Assembly (NCBI GenBank): GCA_028678635.1
Contig: JAJRDC010000255.1
Span: 1-6,003 of the forward strand
DNA: 6,003 bases
Direction of reading: 5' to 3'
Source: Methanomicrobiales archaeon
Lineage (GTDB): Archaea > Halobacteriota > Methanomicrobia > Methanomicrobiales > JACTUA01
Part shown: positions 1 to 6,003 of the stretch, in pieces
Layout of the letters: every line of letters starts with the position of its first letter
Position numbering within the stretch: position 1 is the first letter of the stretch
Notes under the pieces: generated by a model
What the model was told of the DNA's origin: nothing
The model's input: the letters and a program-made list of their open reading frames with translations, nothing else
Databases searched by the model: none
Position numbers and translations under genes: made by a program

Positions 1-381
1 CCCCTGATCGACTGGGTGATCCGGCTCTCCACGGCCGCCTCCCTCCCCGTCATCGCGTCGGGGAAGGCCGCGGCTGCCCTGAACCAGCGGCACCACCCCC
101 CGGCAGCCTGCATGCCGGTGATGGACGCGGCGAACCGGCTTGCGGATCCCGCCTGGACGGGGATCGACGGGAAGGGCGGGAGCGATCTCGTGCTCCTCAT
201 CGGCCTCCCGTACTCCATGGCCTGGACCGTGCTCTCGGGGCTCAAGCACTTTGCCCCCCACGTGAAGACCATTACCATCGACAACGTGTACCACCCGCAG
301 GCATCCCTCTCCTTCCCGAACCTGAACGAGGAGGAATGGGCCGAGCACCTGGGGGCACTCATCGAGCACTTCGAGGAGTGA
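1..381 (+). CDS. cdhB: ACDS/CODH complex epsilon subunit, 3' part (5' end outside window)
   Basis: This is the C-terminal 126 residues of the epsilon subunit of the archaeal acetyl-CoA decarbonylase/synthase complex. The reading frame is open from base 1, so the start lies upstream; the family is about 165-170 residues, so roughly a quarter is missing. Seen here: an ASGKAAAAL segment near the start, an HHPPAACMPVMD stretch, a hydrophobic strand (SDLVLLIGLPYSMAW) and a conserved-looking tail (TITIDNVYHPQASLSFPNL) ending in an acidic helix. This fits the Rossmann-like, flavodoxin-like fold of the family. The epsilon subunit binds the CdhA CODH subunit in the alpha2-epsilon2 subcomplex and has been proposed to help electron transfer; it has no metal-binding cysteine cluster. 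The gene ends 7 bases before cdhC. Its presence marks the operon as archaeal type, since bacterial CODH/ACS lacks this subunit. Assignment is by remembered family features, not a search. Confidence 0.9.
   Translation, partial: PLIDWVIRLSTAASLPVIASGKAAAALNQRHHPPAACMPVMDAANRLADPAWTGIDGKGGSDLVLLIGLPYSMAWTVLSGLKHFAPHVKTITIDNVYHPQASLSFPNLNEEEWAEHLGALIEHFEE
374..381 (+). promoter_or_regulatory. Shine-Dalgarno for cdhC, containing the cdhB stop codon
   Basis: AGGAGTGA lies 7 bases before the cdhC ATG at 389 and resembles the archaeal consensus GGAGGTGA. The last three bases are the cdhB stop codon, so a ribosome ending cdhB sits on the cdhC binding site. The spacing supports 389 as the start over a second in-frame ATG at 395. 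Confidence 0.7.
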
Positions 382-388
382 GGGCGAT

Positions 389-1780
389 ATGGAGATGTTC
401 TCCGATATCCCGGTTGAGGTAGGACTGGTCCACGAGGGCGAGCGGATCCGCAGGAAGGATATGCAGGTGGAGCTGGGCGGGCCCGACATCCCGGACAAGT
501 TCGAGCTGGTCCGGGTGCGGGAGATGGACCGGGTGGAGCAGGGGAAGGTCTCCGTTGACGGCCCGGATCTTCCGGAGATGGAGGAAGGAAAGAGCTACCC
601 GGTGGGGATCCTTGTGGAGGTGGCGGGACAGGCCCTGGAAGAGGACCTGGAAGGGGTCTTCGAGCGCCGGATCCACGAGTACTGCAACTACATCGAAGGG
701 GTCATGCACCTGAACCAGCGCTACGACATCTGGATCCGCATCTCGAAAAAGTCCTATAAAAAGGGCCTCACCTCCCTGGTCCCCATCGGGAAAGTGCTCG
801 TCCGCCTCTTCCAGTCCGAGCTCCCGATTATCGACCGGATCCAGGTGACCTTCCTCACGGAGCCGTCGAAGGTGGCGGAGATGGCGCCGGAGGCCCGGAG
901 GATCTACGATGCCCGGGACGCCCGGGCCCGCGGACTCACGGACGAGGAGGTGGACACCTTCTACGCCTGTGCCCTCTGCCAGTCCTTTGCCCCCAGCCAC
1001 ATCTGCATCATCACCCCCCAGCGGTTTCCCAACTGCGGGGCCATCTCCTGGTTCGACGGCAGGGCCGCGGCCCGGATCGACCCCAAGGGATCGATCTACC
1101 CCATCGCGAAGGGCGAATGCACCGACCCGGTGAAGGGCGAGTATACGGGCGTGAACGAGGCGGCGAAGAAGGGGTCCATGGGATCGGTGCACCGGGTCTG
1201 GCTGTACACGGGCTTCGGGTACCCCCACACCTCATGCGGCTGCTTCGAGGCCATCGCCTTCTACATCCCGGAGGTGGAGGGCTTCGGGATCGTGGACCGG
1301 GGCTACAAGGACGTGACGGTGAACGGCCTCCCCTTCTCCACCATGGCCGACTCGACGGCGGGCGGCCGGCAGGTGGACGGGTTCCACGGTATCTCCATCG
1401 AGTACATGCGGTCCCCCAAGTTCCTCCAGGCCGACGGGGGCTACGGCCGCGTTGTCTGGATGCCGAAGGACCTGAAGGACCGGCTGCGGGACTATATCCC
1501 CGGGGAGGTCCGTGACCGCATCGCCAGCGAGGAGGAGGCGAAGACCGTCCCGGACCTGAAGGCGTTCCTCGGGAGGGCTGAGCACCCGGTGAGGGCACGC
1601 TGGACCGCCGGGGAGGCACCGGCAGGAACGGGAGGGGCCGCCACCACGGTCTTTTCGGCCGGCGACCTGCCGGTGACCGCCGGGGGGATCCGGATCATCT
1701 TCAAGAACGCCCGGATCCATGCCGAGCGGGTGATCATCCAGCCGGTGAATCCCCGGAAGGACGAGAAGGGGGCCCGGTGA
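389..1780 (+). CDS. cdhC: ACDS complex beta subunit, acetyl-CoA synthase with A-cluster
   Basis: A 463-residue protein that makes or cleaves acetyl-CoA from a methyl group, CO and CoA at the nickel-iron A-cluster. The six cluster cysteines are at 194, 197, 206, 216, 283 and 285, in YACALCQSFAPSHIC, a following NCG and TSCGC. The intervals 3, 9, 10, 67 and 2 are the same as for Cys506, 509, 518, 528, 595 and 597 of the Moorella AcsB. By that homology the first four hold the 4Fe-4S cubane (197 bridging to the proximal nickel) and C283-G284-C285 holds the distal nickel. Phe200 corresponds to AcsB Phe512 near the active site. Other family stretches are MHLNQRYDIWIR, IYDARDARARGL, WFDGRAAARIDP and LPFSTMADSTAGGRQ. 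As usual in archaea, the large N-terminal CODH-contacting domain of bacterial AcsB is absent. After about residue 400 comes a Gly/Ala/Thr-rich linker and a short C-terminal module (IRIIFKNARIHAERVIIQPV). All ligands are intact, so the enzyme looks functional. Confidence 0.96.
   Translation: MEMFSDIPVEVGLVHEGERIRRKDMQVELGGPDIPDKFELVRVREMDRVEQGKVSVDGPDLPEMEEGKSYPVGILVEVAGQALEEDLEGVFERRIHEYCNYIEGVMHLNQRYDIWIRISKKSYKKGLTSLVPIGKVLVRLFQSELPIIDRIQVTFLTEPSKVAEMAPEARRIYDARDARARGLTDEEVDTFYACALCQSFAPSHICIITPQRFPNCGAISWFDGRAAARIDPKGSIYPIAKGECTDPVKGEYTGVNEAAKKGSMGSVHRVWLYTGFGYPHTSCGCFEAIAFYIPEVEGFGIVDRGYKDVTVNGLPFSTMADSTAGGRQVDGFHGISIEYMRSPKFLQADGGYGRVVWMPKDLKDRLRDYIPGEVRDRIASEEEAKTVPDLKAFLGRAEHPVRARWTAGEAPAGTGGAATTVFSAGDLPVTAGGIRIIFKNARIHAERVIIQPVNPRKDEKGAR
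1763..1772 (+). promoter_or_regulatory. Ribosome binding site for cdhD inside the end of cdhC
   Basis: A purine-rich run, GAGAAGGGGG, lies within the last codons of cdhC, 7 bases before an ATG at 1780. This favours ATG 1780, in a TGATG overlap with the cdhC stop, over the GTG at 1777 that would add one residue. Confidence 0.55.
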
Positions 1781-3030
1781 TGGCACCGGAGCAGGAACCG
1801 CGGAAACGGGGCGTCGAGGCGCTGCTGGAGATGCTCCCCGGGATCCGGGAGATGCTTGCCCAGGTGAAGCAGCTGGAGCTGGAGGAGGTGAGCCTGGACA
1901 TCGGCGACCTGGAACTCTTCATCCCGCTGGGGGCACCGGGGGCTCCCGCCGCCGGCTGCGGGTCCGTGGCGGCGGCACCCGTCCCACCTCGGCCGCAGGA
2001 GCTGATCCGGGAGACGTTTGCGCCGGTGCGGACAGGATACACTGCCCGGATCCGGGAGGTCATCCTGGGGGCAACGAAGGCCGAGGGCGGAACCCGGGGG
2101 AAGACGGTCACCATCGGGGGGGCCGCAACGCCGGCGTACACCGGGCTCGAGTCGCCACCGCCCCATCCCCCCGTCGTTGCCATGGACGTCTTCGACTACC
2201 GGGTCCCCCTGCCGAAGGCCCTGAAACGGCACGTGGAGGACGTGCTGGACGACCCAGGGGAATGGGCGAAGCGGCTGGTGGACCGGTACGGTGCCGAGAT
2301 GGTCACCGTCCACCTCCTCTCCACCGATCCCCTGATCCGGAACACCTCGCCCGCCGCCGCGGCGAGGACGGTGGAGGCCGTGCTCCAGGCGGTGGATGTC
2401 CCGCTGATCATCGGGGGCTGCGGGGACCCGAGGAAAGACGCGGCCACCTTCCAGGAGGTGGCGGAGATGGCTGACGGGGAGCGGCTGCTCCTGAACTCGG
2501 TGACCCACGAGATGGCGGAGGCCCGGACCCTGGAGGTGGTGGCCCGGGCGGCAAAGGACCACGGGCACCGGGTGATCGCGTTTTCCCCGCTGGAACTGAA
2601 CAGCGCCCGGGAACTGAACCGGCGCCTCTATGACTATCTCCCGCCGGAGAGCATCGTGATGGACCTCACCACCGTTGCCCTGGGCTACGGCCTGGAGTAC
2701 TCCTTCACGATCCACGAGCGGGCACGCCACGATGCCCTGATGGGGGATCCCGAGCTCTCGCATCCCACCGCCTCCGGGTGCACGAACGCCTGGGCTGCCC
2801 GCGAGGCATGGATGCAGCTGGCTCCCGCCTACGGGCCGCCGGAGGTACGGGGGCCCCTCTGGGAGACGCTGAATGCCCTGATCCTTCTCCTGGCAGGGGT
2901 GGACCTCTTCATGATGATGCACCCGGCCGCCATCCGCACTGTGCGGGAGATGGCAGGGGAGATCCACCGCCTGGCGGCGCCGGACACCGGCCGCTACGGG
3001 GGCTGGACCACCGTGCAGATCCAGGGGTGA
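1780..3030 (+). CDS. cdhD: ACDS complex delta subunit, small subunit of the corrinoid iron-sulfur protein
   Basis: A 416-residue protein (417 if GTG 1777 is used) that pairs with CdhE to form the corrinoid iron-sulfur protein, which moves a methyl group between tetrahydromethanopterin (or tetrahydrosarcinapterin) and the A-cluster of CdhC. Residues 1-50 are helical and acidic, 51-72 form a Pro/Ala/Gly-rich linker, and the rest is a TIM-barrel-like domain. Family stretches: VAMDVFDYRVPLPKALK from about 133, HLLSTDPLIRNTSP from 178, VPLIIGGCGDPRKD, VMDLTTVALGYGLEYSFT, ASGCTNAWAAREAW from about 331 and LFMMMHP at 376-382. The family is normally about 410-440 residues, so this looks complete. It carries no Fe-S motif, as expected, because the cluster and most corrinoid contacts are on CdhE. 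It overlaps cdhC by one base and ends 7 bases before cdhE, implying one transcript and coupled translation. In Methanosarcina a NifH/CooC-like gene separates cdhC and cdhD; here there is none. Confidence 0.95.
   Translation: MAPEQEPRKRGVEALLEMLPGIREMLAQVKQLELEEVSLDIGDLELFIPLGAPGAPAAGCGSVAAAPVPPRPQELIRETFAPVRTGYTARIREVILGATKAEGGTRGKTVTIGGAATPAYTGLESPPPHPPVVAMDVFDYRVPLPKALKRHVEDVLDDPGEWAKRLVDRYGAEMVTVHLLSTDPLIRNTSPAAAARTVEAVLQAVDVPLIIGGCGDPRKDAATFQEVAEMADGERLLLNSVTHEMAEARTLEVVARAAKDHGHRVIAFSPLELNSARELNRRLYDYLPPESIVMDLTTVALGYGLEYSFTIHERARHDALMGDPELSHPTASGCTNAWAAREAWMQLAPAYGPPEVRGPLWETLNALILLLAGVDLFMMMHPAAIRTVREMAGEIHRLAAPDTGRYGGWTTVQIQG
3023..3030 (+). promoter_or_regulatory. Shine-Dalgarno for cdhE, containing the cdhD stop codon
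   Basis: AGGGGTGA ends with the cdhD stop codon and lies 7 bases before the cdhE ATG at 3038, the same geometry as the cdhB-cdhC junction. A second purine run (GGGGG) follows directly before the ATG but is too close to act as the main site. Confidence 0.65.
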
Positions 3031-3037
3031 ACGGGGG

Positions 3038-4468
3038 ATGGCCGAGACACACCGCAAGTCCATCCGGGAGGTGAGCCCCATCGAGGTGTACCAGCAGCTC
3101 CCGCGGACGAACTGCGGGGAGTGCGGGGAGACGAACTGCATGGCCTTTGCCACGCGCCTCGTCAACCGGGAGGTGCTCCCCGAGGCGTGCCCCCCGATCC
3201 TCCTGCCGGAGGCGGCGCAGGCGTACGCCGCCCTCTCCCTCCTCCTGGCCCCGCCGGTGCGGGCGGTCACCATCGGCACCGGTGACCGCGCAGTGGTGGC
3301 CGGCGGGAAGTACGTCCTGCAGCGGCACGAGTTCACCTACCACCACCCTACCCCCATCGCCATCGACGTGGCCGACACCCTCTCCGACAGGGAACGGGAA
3401 GCCCGTGTGAAGGCCATCTCCTCCTTCTCGTACCAGTACATCGGCCGGGATCTCTCCCCGGATGCCATCGCCGTGCGGGCTGCCTCCGGCGATCCCGAGA
3501 CCTTCCGGCGGGCGGTCGCCCAGGTTGTTTCCCTCACGGATCACCCCCTGGTCCTCTGCACCCTGGACCCTGCGGTGATGGCCGCGGCCCTGGAGGAGGT
3601 AGGGGGGAAACGGCCGCTCCTCTACGGCGCCACAGAGGGGAACTGGAAGGCCATGGCTGACCTGACCCTCTCCCACCAGTGTCCCCTGGTTGCCACCGCG
3701 CCGGGAGATGTCGCCCTCCTCCGCAGCCTGGTCCGGACCCTCCGGGCCTGCGGCATCGATGACCTGGTGCTGGACCCGGGCACCTTCCCTGACAGCGGCC
3801 TTGCGGCCACGATCCAGTCCTTCACCGACATCCGCAGGGCAGCCTTCGAGGGCAGCGACGGGCTCCTGGGCTACCCCCTCCTGGGCGTTCCCATGGCCGC
3901 CTGGCTTGGGGAGGAGATGGCCCCCGAACTGGTGCAGTGGAAGGAGGCCTGCCTTGCCGCCCTCCTCCTCACCCGCTATGCCGACCTCCTGGTCATGCAC
4001 AGCCTGGAGGGGTGGACCCTCCTCCCCCAGCTGATCTGGCGGTTCAACCTGTACACCGATCCCCGCCGGCCGGTCTCTGTCGAGGCCGGTCTCAAGGCCG
4101 TCGGGAGCCCGGGCCGGTCCTCGCCCATCATCGTCACCACCAACTATGCCCTGACCTTCTTCACGGTGGAATCGGACCTGAAGGGGGGACACGTGGACTG
4201 CCACCTGCTGGTGGTGGACACGGGGGGGATCAGCGTGGAGTCGGCGGTGGCAGGCCGCTACCTCACCGCCGTGACGATCGCCAATGCCGTGAAATCCGCG
4301 GAGCTCGAACGCGCGGTGGACCACCGGTACCTGGTCCTCCCCGGCCTTGCCGCACGCCTCTCGGGGGAGACCGAGGAGGCGACCGGCTGGAGGGTGCTCG
4401 TGGGCCCGAAGGACTCCTCGGGCCTGCCCGGCTTTCTCTCCACAAGGTGGCCCCCGGCCGCACCCTGA
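3038..4468 (+). CDS. cdhE: ACDS complex gamma subunit, large subunit of the corrinoid iron-sulfur protein
   Basis: A 476-residue protein carrying the corrinoid cofactor and a 4Fe-4S cluster. Residues 11-22 (EVSPIEVYQQLP) lead into the cluster motif: Cys26, Cys29, Cys34 and Cys51, spaced C-X2-C-X4-C-X16-C, the arrangement known for this family and needed for reductive activation of cobalt. A TIM-barrel region follows from about residue 80 (VRAVTIGTGDRAVVAGG, then RHEFTYHHPTPIAIDVADTL). The C-terminal corrinoid-binding domain is recognised by SPIIVTTNYALTFFTVESD around 361-380, the DTGGISVESAVAG stretch and a LVGPKDSSGLPGFL tail. With CdhD it accepts methyl from the pterin carrier and hands it to the A-cluster of CdhC; Co(I) is the active state. 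The usual length is about 450-475 residues, so the gene is full length with its key cysteines present. It ends 47 bases before the putative corrinoid activator, the longest gap in the block. Confidence 0.96.
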   Translation: MAETHRKSIREVSPIEVYQQLPRTNCGECGETNCMAFATRLVNREVLPEACPPILLPEAAQAYAALSLLLAPPVRAVTIGTGDRAVVAGGKYVLQRHEFTYHHPTPIAIDVADTLSDREREARVKAISSFSYQYIGRDLSPDAIAVRAASGDPETFRRAVAQVVSLTDHPLVLCTLDPAVMAAALEEVGGKRPLLYGATEGNWKAMADLTLSHQCPLVATAPGDVALLRSLVRTLRACGIDDLVLDPGTFPDSGLAATIQSFTDIRRAAFEGSDGLLGYPLLGVPMAAWLGEEMAPELVQWKEACLAALLLTRYADLLVMHSLEGWTLLPQLIWRFNLYTDPRRPVSVEAGLKAVGSPGRSSPIIVTTNYALTFFTVESDLKGGHVDCHLLVVDTGGISVESAVAGRYLTAVTIANAVKSAELERAVDHRYLVLPGLAARLSGETEEATGWRVLVGPKDSSGLPGFLSTRWPPAAP

Positions 4469-4515
4469 GGGGCACACGGCCACCCCATCCCCACCCGAGA
4501 AGCGAGGAACACGCA
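4469..4515 (+). promoter_or_regulatory. 47-base intergenic spacer with ribosome binding site for the activator gene
   Basis: The spacer is GC-rich and C-rich, with CACCCCATCCCCACCC in its middle. It has no AT-rich TATA/BRE-like promoter element, no T-tract and no obvious hairpin, so the next gene is probably read from the same transcript. GAGGA at 4504-4508 sits 7 bases before ATG 4516 and is the likely ribosome binding site. Unlike the earlier junctions, translation is not coupled to the previous stop. Confidence 0.5.
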
Positions 4516-6003
4516 ATGGACGAGAAGATCCGGATCATCATCCTTCCCTTCAACCGGGTCCAGGAGGTGGAACCAGGGACCAGCCTGCTGGATGCCATCC
4601 GTGAGGCGGGGGTCCCCATCGAGTCCATCTGCGGTGGGAAGGGCCAGTGCGGGAAGTGCCGGATCATCGCCCCTTCTCCCGGTATGGGCACCCTTCTCCC
4701 CGGGGAGCGCAAGTTCCTGTCGGAACGGGAGATCGCCGCAGGCTACCGGCTGGCCTGCCTGACCCGGGCAGAAGGCGAAATGGAGATTACCGTCCCGGTG
4801 GAGAGCCGGATCGACAGCCCCAAGATCCTGATCACGGTGGAGGGTTCCGTGGACCGGCCGGACCCCGCGGTGACCGCCCATCCCATCGACATGACCTCCT
4901 GCGATGAGATCTTCACGGACGTCCGTTCCGTGCGGTTCTCCGGCTACCTCGGTCCCCGGCCGCGGATGAACGACGGGGTCTTTCGGACCGCCTGCACCCT
5001 GGGAGAGGGTGCCCTTGCCGCCATCTCCCTGACAGGGGGATACCCGGAGGTGATCTCCGTTGCCCCTGCCGCCTCACTCTCCCCGCTGCTGGGCCTGGCC
5101 CTGGACATGGGGACCACGACGGTCGCCGGGCTGCTTGTGGATCTCGCCACGGGGAGGATCCTGGCGCGGGCCTCGGGCCTGAACACCCAGATCACCCACG
5201 GCGAGGAGCTGATCACACGGATCGCGTTTTCCCAGCGGGACGGGGGCACCGCCATCCTCCAGCGGGCGGCGGTGGAGAGCGCGAACCTGGTCATCGGGTC
5301 CCTGGCTGCCGCCGCGGGCCTCCCCGCAGCCGGGATCCTTGACGTGGCCATCGGGGGCAATACGGTGATGAGCCACCTCCTGGCCGGCATCGATCCGTCC
5401 GGCCTCGAGATGGTGGACGCGGTGGTCCCGAGGGAACCGATCCGGGCCCGCGCGGCGGAAATCGGCCTCTCCGTCCACCCGAACGCCTGGTGCTACTTCC
5501 TGCCGAATGTCAGCCGGTTCGTGGGCGGGGACGCGGTGGGAGACGTGCTGGCCAGCGGGATGCACCGTGGGCCCGATATCGGGCTCCTCATCGACCTGGG
5601 CACCAACGGCGAGATGGTCATCGGGAACTGCGAATTTTTTGCATCGGTCTCCTGCGCATCGGGCCCGGCCTTTGAGGGCGCCGGGGTCCGTGCCGGGATG
5701 CGCGCCATGCGGGGGGCCATCGACCACGTGGCCATCGACCCGGTCACCGGGGCAGCCACCTGGACCGTCATCGGCAGCACCACGCCCGGGGGGATCTGCG
5801 GCTCCGGGATCATCGATGCGGCCGCCGGCATGTGTGCGGCCGGGATCATCGATCCCTCGGGCCGGGTCCAGGAGGGGAAACCCTACGTCCAGACGGGCCC
5901 CGACGGGCCTGAGTACGTGCTGGTGCCCGGGGATGCATCCGCCACGGGGAGGGAGATCGCCATCACGCAGGCGGACATGACCTACCTGATGGACTCGAAG
6001 GCC
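4516..6003 (+). CDS. RACo-like reductive activator of corrinoid protein (2Fe-2S + ASKHA/DUF4445), 3' end outside window
   Basis: The frame from ATG 4516 stays open to the edge, giving 496 residues; the family is about 600-650, so some 100-150 C-terminal residues lie beyond. Residues 1-95 are a plant-type 2Fe-2S ferredoxin domain with Cys39, Cys45, Cys48 and Cys81 (C-X5-C-X2-C-X32-C). A linker and middle domain follow to about 190. From about 194 comes an ASKHA ATPase-type domain: LALDMGTTTVAGLLVD with Asp197, a GGNTVMSHLLAG segment at 280-291, a second phosphate-type motif LLIDLGTNGEM at 357-367, SCASGPAFEGAGVRAGM at 379-395 and GGICGSGIID at 425-434. This is the layout of RACo from Carboxydothermus, which uses ATP to drive reduction of Co(II) to Co(I) in the corrinoid iron-sulfur protein. 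Lying directly after cdhD-cdhE, it most likely maintains that protein. It is not the RamA type, which has C-terminal 4Fe-4S ferredoxin motifs. An activator for a separate methyltransferase corrinoid protein is the main alternative. Confidence 0.88.
   Translation, partial: MDEKIRIIILPFNRVQEVEPGTSLLDAIREAGVPIESICGGKGQCGKCRIIAPSPGMGTLLPGERKFLSEREIAAGYRLACLTRAEGEMEITVPVESRIDSPKILITVEGSVDRPDPAVTAHPIDMTSCDEIFTDVRSVRFSGYLGPRPRMNDGVFRTACTLGEGALAAISLTGGYPEVISVAPAASLSPLLGLALDMGTTTVAGLLVDLATGRILARASGLNTQITHGEELITRIAFSQRDGGTAILQRAAVESANLVIGSLAAAAGLPAAGILDVAIGGNTVMSHLLAGIDPSGLEMVDAVVPREPIRARAAEIGLSVHPNAWCYFLPNVSRFVGGDAVGDVLASGMHRGPDIGLLIDLGTNGEMVIGNCEFFASVSCASGPAFEGAGVRAGMRAMRGAIDHVAIDPVTGAATWTVIGSTTPGGICGSGIIDAAAGMCAAGIIDPSGRVQEGKPYVQTGPDGPEYVLVPGDASATGREIAITQADMTYLMDSKA

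Noticed and set aside
2116..2122. Runs of seven G (also at 4222-4228) as possible frameshift or assembly error sites
   Set aside because: Both lie inside cdhD and cdhE reading frames that continue with conserved family sequence on either side, so no base appears lost or gained.
1492..3336. A 614-codon open frame on the minus strand across cdhC, cdhD and cdhE
   Set aside because: It is opposite three clearly recognised genes, has Arg/Pro/His-rich composition without family features, and long antisense frames are expected in GC-rich coding DNA.
4469..4515. Possible separate promoter for the activator gene
   Set aside because: No TATA-box or BRE-like AT-rich element is visible in the spacer; a promoter inside cdhE cannot be excluded but nothing supports it.
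2909..4516. A 535-codon open frame on the minus strand opposite cdhE
   Set aside because: It mirrors the cdhE codon pattern, has low-complexity Gly/Asp/Val/His composition and no recognisable domain.
5635..5640. Run of six T in otherwise GC-rich sequence, as possible archaeal transcription termination or slippage site
   Set aside because: It encodes in-frame Phe-Phe in the ASKHA domain and is followed by intact conserved motifs; it is short and has no supporting context.
4258..5849. Several minus-strand and alternate-frame open frames over the activator gene
   Set aside because: The plus-strand frame from 4516 has intact ferredoxin and ASKHA motifs along its whole length; the others are shadows of it.

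Overview
This window is a GC-rich, densely packed, single-strand gene block. It holds most of an archaeal-type acetyl-CoA decarbonylase/synthase (ACDS, also called CODH/ACS) operon. All five genes read left to right: the 3' end of cdhB (epsilon subunit), cdhC (beta subunit, acetyl-CoA synthase), cdhD and cdhE (delta and gamma subunits, the corrinoid iron-sulfur protein), and a large 2Fe-2S/ASKHA protein of the corrinoid-activator (RACo-like, DUF4445) type. The last gene runs off the right edge. The catalytic CODH subunit cdhA is expected just left of the window but is not seen.

The epsilon subunit and a short CdhC without the bacterial N-terminal CODH-binding domain point to a methanogenic or related euryarchaeon. 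The high GC, the heavy use of CGG, GGG, CTC/CTG and ATC codons, and GGTGA-rich ribosome binding sites would suit a GC-rich member of the Methanomicrobiales, but that placement is inference. Archaeal-type cdh clusters also occur in other archaea and a few bacteria.

Layout: cdhB ends at 381; cdhC is 389-1780; cdhD (1780-3030) overlaps the cdhC stop by one base; cdhE is 3038-4468; a 47-base gap follows; the activator gene starts at 4516 and is still open at 6003. No RNA gene, mobile element, repeat array, terminator or divergent promoter is visible, and coding sequence fills nearly all of the window.

How the genes work together: CdhA/CdhB handle CO and CO2. CdhD/CdhE carry a methyl group on a corrinoid between the methanogen pterin carrier and the A-cluster. 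CdhC joins methyl, CO and CoA into acetyl-CoA, or splits it in reverse. The last gene probably returns the oxidised Co(II) corrinoid of CdhD/CdhE to active Co(I) using ATP and an electron from its 2Fe-2S domain. The pathway is known. The points worth a second look are the activator gene next to cdhE, the absence of a cooC-like nickel-insertion ATPase gene between cdhC and cdhD, and the repeated stop-codon-inside-Shine-Dalgarno junctions.
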